A DNA stretch of 64,000 nucleotides from NCBI GenBank assembly GCA_945876185.1, contig CAMCMZ010000005.1:1-64000 (forward strand). The letters run 5' to 3'. The notes below the pieces were generated by a model. It did no database searches. It saw nothing but the letters and a program-made list of their open reading frames with translations, and was not told where the DNA came from. Shown one piece after another: positions 59,203-64,000 of this stretch (positions are counted from its first letter, which is position 1; every line of letters starts with the position of its first letter). Origin of the DNA: Candidatus Kuenenia stuttgartensis (GTDB lineage Bacteria; Planctomycetota; UBA11346). The position numbers were made by a program, and so were the translations under genes.

Positions 59203-60112
59203 ACTCGTCTCCGGCGTCGCCCAGTCCGCGCTGACCGCCGCGGTACCGTTGCTGCTCGCGGGCACCGGCGAACTCGTCGCCGAACGCGCCGGCGTCCTCA
59301 ACATCGGGCTGGAAGGCCTGATCCTCGCCGGCTGCATCGGCGGCTTCGCGGGCGCTGTGCTGGGTGGAACAGCGGGCGGCCTGTGGCTGGGCGTCGGCGG
59401 CGCGGTCGTGGCCGGCATGCTGGTGGCCGGTATCTTCGCCGTCGCCGTGGTCTATGCCCGGGTCGACCAGATCGTCGCCGGCATGGCGGTGAACCTGCTC
59501 GCCTTCGGTGCTGCCGGCACGATCTGGCATGCGCTCCAGGACGCCGGTCGCGACAGCCTGCCATCCGGCGCAGGCTTCGACCGGATCGCGCTCGGCGGAC
59601 CGATCGTGTTCGACCAGTACGGCCTGGGCTGGCTCGCGCTCGCCCTGGTCGCCGTGACCGGATGGATGCTGGCCAAGACCCGCGCCGGACTGGTGCTGCG
59701 CGCGCTCGGTGAGGCGCCTGAGGCCTGCGCCGTGGCCGGAATCGACGTCCTGCGCTGGCGTTTCGCCGCCGTGCTGGCCTGTGGTGCCCTCGCCGGCCTG
59801 GCCGGCGCGTACCTGAGCATCATGCGCACCCACAGCTTCGCCCCCGACATGAGCGGCGGCCTCGGCTTCCTCGTCCTCGCCCTGGTGATCTTCGGCCGCT
59901 GGCGCATCGGCGGCCTGGTCGTGGGTTGCCTCGGCTTCGGGCTGATCGATGCGGTGCAGCAGCAATTGCAGGGCGCCGGCGCGGCCGGAGCGGTGTCGTA
60001 CCGGCTTTTCCAGGCCCTGCCGTACCTGGCTGCGCTCTTCGCCCTCGCCGTGTTTCGGGGCCGGGGCAACGGCCCGGCGCAACTTGGTCGGCCGTGGCCT
60101 GAGGAACGCTGA
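59195..60112 (+). CDS. ABC permease (BMP/nucleoside-type importer, subunit 2)
   Basis: 305 residues with about eight hydrophobic segments. LLLAGTGELVAERAGVLNIGLEGLILAGC and LRALGEAPEACAVAGIDVLRWRFAAVLACGALAGLAGAYLS are the BPD_transp_2 hallmarks of the second permease (NupQ/YufQ type). It completes a full importer: binding protein, ATPase and two permeases. The operon ends 45 bases before the fold-back element at 60157. Confidence 0.9.
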   Translation: MAELVSGVAQSALTAAVPLLLAGTGELVAERAGVLNIGLEGLILAGCIGGFAGAVLGGTAGGLWLGVGGAVVAGMLVAGIFAVAVVYARVDQIVAGMAVNLLAFGAAGTIWHALQDAGRDSLPSGAGFDRIALGGPIVFDQYGLGWLALALVAVTGWMLAKTRAGLVLRALGEAPEACAVAGIDVLRWRFAAVLACGALAGLAGAYLSIMRTHSFAPDMSGGLGFLVLALVIFGRWRIGGLVVGCLGFGLIDAVQQQLQGAGAAGAVSYRLFQALPYLAALFALAVFRGRGNGPAQLGRPWPEER

Positions 60113-60156
60113 CCGCATGGATCAGCATGGATGCGCTGGTTTTCGCTGCGCCCCTC

Positions 60157-60440
60157 GGGCGTTGCCCAATGCTGTGAAGCTAAGGATCTGAGTATTCACA
60201 GCGAAATGGTGAGGGCCGACCCCGGGAGCGCCGAGCACCAGCTCGGCCATGCAATCCGGTACTAAGAGAAAGCGGATGGATTCAGGTGTAGCCTGGCACC
60301 ACCTGCCCTAAGGGAATCGATCCGAAGCCGAACTGGTGCTCGGCGTTCCCATGCACAGGTCCACGAAACGTTAGTGAAAAGCGAGGAAACGTTCGCTGAG
60401 GGTCGTTGCCCTCTTAGCTTCACAGCATTGGGCGTTGCCC
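60157..60440. mobile_element. 284-bp fold-back element with 17-bp TIRs and 11-bp direct repeats
   Basis: Terminal inverted repeats AATGCTGTGAAGCTAAG (60168-60184) and its complement (60413-60429) are flanked by identical direct repeats GGGCGTTGCCC (60157-60167, 60430-60440). Inside are arms with two mismatches over 24 bp (60224-60247 with 60327-60350), a GAGGGC/GCCCTC pairing (60211-60216 with 60407-60412), and smaller hairpins. No protein is encoded. It lies between the importer operon and the YhcH-like gene. It may be a MITE-type insertion or a structured RNA; both fit. Confidence 0.7.
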
Positions 60441-60470
60441 CATCGCCGCGCCCGGCTTCTGATGCCCGCC

Positions 60471-60953
60471 ATGATCCTCACCCCGCTCGTCCACGCCCAC
60501 CGCTATGCCGGCCTGCATCCGCTCTTCCCGGCCGCCTTCGCCGCCGCCAGCGATCCCGCCCTGTCGGCCCGACCGGATGGCCGCCATGCGCTCAACGGCG
60601 ACGACCTGTTCGTGATCATCGAGAGCTACCCGACCCGCGCGGCGTCGGAAAAACGCCTCGAATGCCACCGCCGATACATCGACCTGCAGGTCGTACTCAG
60701 CGGCGCCGAGGCGATGCTGGCCACGTCGGTGCACGGCCTGTCCATCGCTGACGATTTCGCCCCCGGCAAGGATCTCCGCTTCTTTCACACCCCGCAACGC
60801 CTGCTGACCCGCTTCGTGGTCGAACCCGGCCACGGCGCGATCTTCTTCCCCGAGGACGCGCACCAGCCCGGTTGCCACCCCGGCGACGCGCCGGTGCCGG
60901 TGCGCAAGGCGGTGTTCAAGATCGCGGTGCATCCGGGCCAGGCACCGACCTGA
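60471..60953 (+). CDS. YhcH/YjgK/YiaL (TabA) family protein
   Basis: 160 residues, a cupin-like beta protein of the DUF386 family. Supporting segments are GRHALNGDDLFVIIESYPTR, ECHRRYIDLQVVLSGAEAM, PQRLLTRFVVEPGHGAIFFPEDAHQPGCH and VRKAVFKIAV. E. coli TabA and YhcH are linked to biofilm/toxin response and sialic-acid catabolism, but the reaction is unsettled. The metal-binding His/Glu residues typical of the family (ECHRRYID, DAHQPGCH) are present. Start at the ATG at 60471, ATG 60462 being an alternative. Confidence 0.82.
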   Translation: MILTPLVHAHRYAGLHPLFPAAFAAASDPALSARPDGRHALNGDDLFVIIESYPTRAASEKRLECHRRYIDLQVVLSGAEAMLATSVHGLSIADDFAPGKDLRFFHTPQRLLTRFVVEPGHGAIFFPEDAHQPGCHPGDAPVPVRKAVFKIAVHPGQAPT

Positions 60954-61090
60954 GGGAGACCCATTGACGGATGGAGGCCAGATCTCGCGTACCCCAAACC
61001 GGCACGATCCGGGCCTATGGGCGCCGGCAGCATAGTCCTGCCCGATGGAATCCGGGACGACCGCTCCATCGTGACTGGCGGAGACGCCCC

Positions 61091-63307
61091 ATGACTGCCA
61101 CTACCCACCTGCGGACCTGCCTGACGCGCATTGACCGGCCGCTGGAGTTCTGTGCCACGATGGTGGGCGAGCCGATTCTTCCCGGGATGCGCCTGGATGG
61201 ACTCGGCATGGTGGCCTTGCCGCTGGAGGAAGAACAGGCCCGGTCCATGGAAAACCTGGGCACGTTGGCCGGATATGGGCAGGGCCGCGACACCGTGCTC
61301 GATCCTGCCGTCCGGCGGGTGCTGCGCTTCGCTGCCGAGCAGGTCCAGTTCGCCAACCCCGCCTGGGTCGACTGGCTGGCGGAGGTGGTTGACCAGCTGG
61401 CCGAACGAATGGGCCTGGAAAAGCAGGGGCTGGTGCCGCACCTGCACGAACTGCTGCTCTACCGGCCGGGGGATTTTTTCCTGCCGCATCGCGACGGTGA
61501 GAAGGTGCCCGGCATGGTCGCCACTCTATCCGTCCAATTGCCCTCTCGTTTCGAGGGCGGGGCCATCGTGGTCCGGCATCAGGGCACTGAGGTCCAATTC
61601 ACCGGCGACGACCCCGCCCACGCCTTCGCACCCCAGGCGATGGCTTGGTATGCCGACTGCGAGCACGAGATCTTACCGCTGAAGCGCGGACATCGGCTGG
61701 TCCTGATCTACAACCTCGTCCTGCCGGCTGACCGTGCAGTGCTTCGCGCCCCCGACTTCACCACCGAGATCACCAACCTGCGCCAGGGGCTGCAGCAATG
61801 GCGGACGGAGCAAACGGCGGAGGATGACCTGCTCGTCATCCCCTTGCACCACGCCTATAGCGAAGACGGGCTGCGGCCGGTCTGGCTCAAGGGCGCCGAC
61901 CGCGCCCAGGCGGACGCCCTCTTCGCCGCCGCTGCCCGCGCGGGTATGGAAGCGCACCTGGCCCTGATCACCTACCATGTGGTCGGGGAACCGCAGGGTG
62001 ATTTCGAGCATGAAGATCCCGAGGATATGGATCTCGACCTGGAGTCGCTCATCTCCGAGGATCTGTACGCTGCCACCTGGGTCGATGCGGCCGGAACGCT
62101 GGTTCCCCTGGGCCGCCTGGCGTTGGAACGCGAGCATTTCCTCGATGGCTACGACACCCTGACCGAAGAAGTCACCGAGCAGGAGTTCGAAGGCTACACC
62201 GGCAACGCCGGCATGGAGCTGTCCCGTTGGTACCATCGCGCGGCGATGATTCTGTGGCCCGCCGAACGCACCGGTGCCCTGCTCGCGGCTGCCGGGGTGC
62301 AGCAGGCCCTTGCCGTCCTGGAACATCGCGTGCGCCACGGCGCCGGGACCTCTGCCACCGCGCTGGTCGACCTCGCCGGGGCGGCGCTGGAACGCTGGAT
62401 CCAGGATGGCCGTCCCGGCTACGGCCCGAGACCGGAACCAGGCCAGGTGGCCGGTCTGCTGGCCGAGGTTGGGGATGCCGGTCTGGCGAAGCGCTATCTG
62501 GGGCAGGTTCTCGCCGCCGATCCGGCCGAACATCCGGCGGCCGGGCTGGGGCCCCTCTTGGACCGTTGCGGCACTCAGGCCCTGGTGGGCGCGCTTGAGA
62601 CCGGGTTGACCGCTGCCTGCCAAGCCAGCCTGGAGCGGGACGCGGAACTGGTCTCCTGCCTCGCTGCCCGACTTGTCGCCCGGCCGGATGCCGCCTGCCG
62701 ACGCGTGGCCCACGCCGGCGCCCAGACCCTGGTCCGCCTGGTGCTGGCTGAACCGGCGACTCCGTTGCCTCAGGGCGTCGGTGTCCTGGCTCACCTGGTT
62801 GGAGCGCTGGCAGATCTGGGTACAGACGATCTTCAGCGCCAATTGCTCACCGGCCTCACCCCGGAACGGGCCGATCCCGCCACCATCCAGGCCGAGGCGA
62901 TTTTCGCCGTGCGCAGCCGAGGCCCTGGTCCCGCCGCCTGGATCCGCCCCTGGACCGACCGGGTCATCAACCTGCTGGATCAGCGTTTCGCCACCGCGCC
63001 GAAACCGCCTGCCGACCACGCTCGCCCCGGACTGACGGTCAGCGATTGCGCGGACTGCCGCCTGCTGGACGCCTTCCTGCGCGATCCCCGGCGCCCCAAC
63101 GAGCAATTTCCCCTGCCCGAATCCCGTCGGCAGCACCTGCTCGACGTCATCCGCAAGCAAGTCTGCGATGTGGAGACCTCCGTTTTGCGGCGCGGCCGCC
63201 CCTACTCGCTGGTGTGCACCAAGACGACGGCCTCATTCGAGCGCGCCTTGGCCCGCCATCGCCACGCAGTGGCGCAACGAGCCCGGCTGGCCGCCGAGGG
63301 GTCGTGA
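61091..63307 (+). CDS. 2-oxoglutarate/Fe(II) oxygenase-domain protein, large
   Basis: 738 residues. Residues about 95-220 form a prolyl-4-hydroxylase-like oxygenase domain. It contains LHELLLYRPGDFFLPHRDGEKVPGMVATLSVQLPSRFEGGAIVV (H-x-D), AWYADCEHEILPLKRGHRLVLIYNL (distal His and 2OG-binding Arg). The remaining ~500 residues are helical, with Ala/Leu-rich repeats, and contain a YTGNAG-type short segment near 375. The C-terminus is basic. Similar large 2OG proteins occur in bacteria, with unknown protein substrates. The ATG at 61091 is preferred over an in-frame ATG at 60971 that lies in poorly supported sequence. Confidence 0.75.
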   Translation: MTATTHLRTCLTRIDRPLEFCATMVGEPILPGMRLDGLGMVALPLEEEQARSMENLGTLAGYGQGRDTVLDPAVRRVLRFAAEQVQFANPAWVDWLAEVVDQLAERMGLEKQGLVPHLHELLLYRPGDFFLPHRDGEKVPGMVATLSVQLPSRFEGGAIVVRHQGTEVQFTGDDPAHAFAPQAMAWYADCEHEILPLKRGHRLVLIYNLVLPADRAVLRAPDFTTEITNLRQGLQQWRTEQTAEDDLLVIPLHHAYSEDGLRPVWLKGADRAQADALFAAAARAGMEAHLALITYHVVGEPQGDFEHEDPEDMDLDLESLISEDLYAATWVDAAGTLVPLGRLALEREHFLDGYDTLTEEVTEQEFEGYTGNAGMELSRWYHRAAMILWPAERTGALLAAAGVQQALAVLEHRVRHGAGTSATALVDLAGAALERWIQDGRPGYGPRPEPGQVAGLLAEVGDAGLAKRYLGQVLAADPAEHPAAGLGPLLDRCGTQALVGALETGLTAACQASLERDAELVSCLAARLVARPDAACRRVAHAGAQTLVRLVLAEPATPLPQGVGVLAHLVGALADLGTDDLQRQLLTGLTPERADPATIQAEAIFAVRSRGPGPAAWIRPWTDRVINLLDQRFATAPKPPADHARPGLTVSDCADCRLLDAFLRDPRRPNEQFPLPESRRQHLLDVIRKQVCDVETSVLRRGRPYSLVCTKTTASFERALARHRHAVAQRARLAAEGS

Positions 63308-63408
63308 GTTAGTCAGGCAGCGAGATTGCTTCGGGTCGACGTCGCCGACCTAGCCAGGTCGTTCCATCCCGATGGCGGTCGCGCAGTTCCCGCGTAAAAG
63401 CCGCACCG

Positions 63409-64000
63409 ATGCCAGCCTTCGCCGACACCCGCTGGAGCCAGGTACGCCGCCTGGGCACGGATTCGCCGAGCGGACGCGCGGCCCTGGGCTGGCTGGCCGA
63501 GGCGGCGTGGGATCCGCTCTGCCGCCATGCGCAGCGACGTGGCCTGGATCGGCCGTCCGCCGAGGACGCGGTGCAGTCCTTCCTGGCGCGGGTGCTTGAG
63601 CGCGGCCTGGGCCGGCCGGATCCGGCGCGCGGACGCTTCCGCACCTGGCTGCTGGCGGCGTTCTGGCATCACCTTGCCGATCTCGCGGACCAGGCCCGGA
63701 CCCTGAAACGAGGTGGTGGCCGAACCGCAGCGACGCTGTCCGGCATCGACGCCAGCGCCGAAGCGACCGATGCCGAGTTCGACCGCGATTGGGCCCGCAC
63801 GGTGCTGGCGCGGGTGCTGGCAGCGTTGGCGGCAGAACAACAAGACGCCTCGCGTTTTGCGCTGCTGCGGCCGTTCCTTGCCGGCAATCCCGACCCCGAG
63901 GCGTACGCGGTCGCAGCCCGGCGCCTGGAACTGAATCCCGGCGCCCTGCGGGTGGCCGTGCACCGCCTGCGCCAGCGCTTCGGCGAACTCCTGCGCGCCG
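63409..64000 (+). CDS. ECF-type RNA polymerase sigma factor, planctomycete type (3' truncated)
   Basis: About 197 residues are visible before the window ends without a stop codon. It opens MPAFADTRWSQVRRLGT, the 'TRWSxV' start typical of the large planctomycete/verrucomicrobial ECF sigma group. Region 2 follows (LCRHAQRRGLDRPSAEDAVQSFLARVLERG, RGRFRTWLLAAFWHHLAD). Region 4 with its helix-turn-helix is at the end (YAVAARRLELNPGALRVAVHRLRQRFGELLRA). These factors are often followed by a protein kinase or FGE gene. It starts 101 bases after the oxygenase stop. Confidence 0.87.
   Translation, partial: MPAFADTRWSQVRRLGTDSPSGRAALGWLAEAAWDPLCRHAQRRGLDRPSAEDAVQSFLARVLERGLGRPDPARGRFRTWLLAAFWHHLADLADQARTLKRGGGRTAATLSGIDASAEATDAEFDRDWARTVLARVLAALAAEQQDASRFALLRPFLAGNPDPEAYAVAARRLELNPGALRVAVHRLRQRFGELLRA

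Noticed and set aside
60157-60440. Integron attC site or group II intron remnant
   Set aside because: Ends resemble inverted core sites only loosely (no GTTRRRY/RYYYAAC pair), the length is unusual, and no intron domain V or reverse transcriptase is seen.

Overview
The window is a GC-rich (roughly two-thirds G+C) bacterial chromosome segment, most likely from a member of the Planctomycetota or a close PVC relative. The evidence for this is inferential. It includes a planctomycete-type ECF sigma factor at the right edge, an FHA-Ser/Thr kinase next to a PQQ-propeller membrane protein, a lipoprotein with Ig-like and formylglycine-generating-enzyme-like (FGE) modules, a uroporphyrinogen-decarboxylase-like/PhyH pair, very large FtsX permeases, and an LpxH-like hydrolase that implies a Gram-negative envelope. 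No rRNA or other strong taxonomic marker is present.

Left third (1-34 kb): an adenylate kinase 3' end, a DEAD-box helicase, an FGE-like lipoprotein, a GIDE-LemA membrane protein and a HAD hydrolase. A UROD/PhyH pair follows, divergent from an AraC regulator whose upstream region carries four CTTGATC repeats at exact 11-bp spacing. Next comes a minus-strand operon (PqqD-like protein, FtsX permease, peptidase-like/FtsX fusion, OPT-like transporter, MacB-type ATPase), then LpxH-like/QueE, ThpR, a phosphoesterase, ABC-F, infC, pilM, aroC and a split RimK-type system (RLAN domain plus ATP-grasp).

Middle (35.25-42.44 kb): a 7.1-kb integrative element in the 3' end of a tRNA-Arg(TCG) gene. It has 52-bp direct-repeat att sites, a tyrosine integrase, an AlpA-like regulator, a VirE_N/D5 primase-helicase, a pair of island proteins (AGGQAV and HGGxSTGP types) and two AT-richer unknown genes. 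It has no capsid or packaging genes, so it looks like a phage-satellite or minimal integrative island. The original tRNA terminator has been displaced to attL and the element supplies a new one.

Right third (42.6-64 kb): a MerR-type regulator with a NifU-like protein lacking scaffold cysteines, a deiminase-like protein, pdxA, an FHA-kinase, a PQQ-propeller protein (preceded by two tandem mini-ORFs), thiG, argS, a complete BMP-type (nucleoside-like) ABC importer operon, a YhcH/TabA-family gene, a 2OG-Fe(II) oxygenase and the truncated ECF sigma gene.

The most unusual signal is non-coding. At least two families of palindromic elements sit just after, or across, the stop codons of several genes. 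Family 1 has an invariant-length 80-bp core enclosed by a perfect 11-13-bp stem whose sequence differs at each locus. Its core hairpins show compensatory changes. This suggests a small mobile or structured element lodged in the loops of gene-end (terminator-like) hairpins. Family 2 is a GC-rich multi-hairpin repeat at four gene ends and apparently supplies the stop codon of pdxA. A separate 284-bp fold-back element with 17-bp terminal inverted repeats and 11-bp direct repeats lies after the ABC importer operon.
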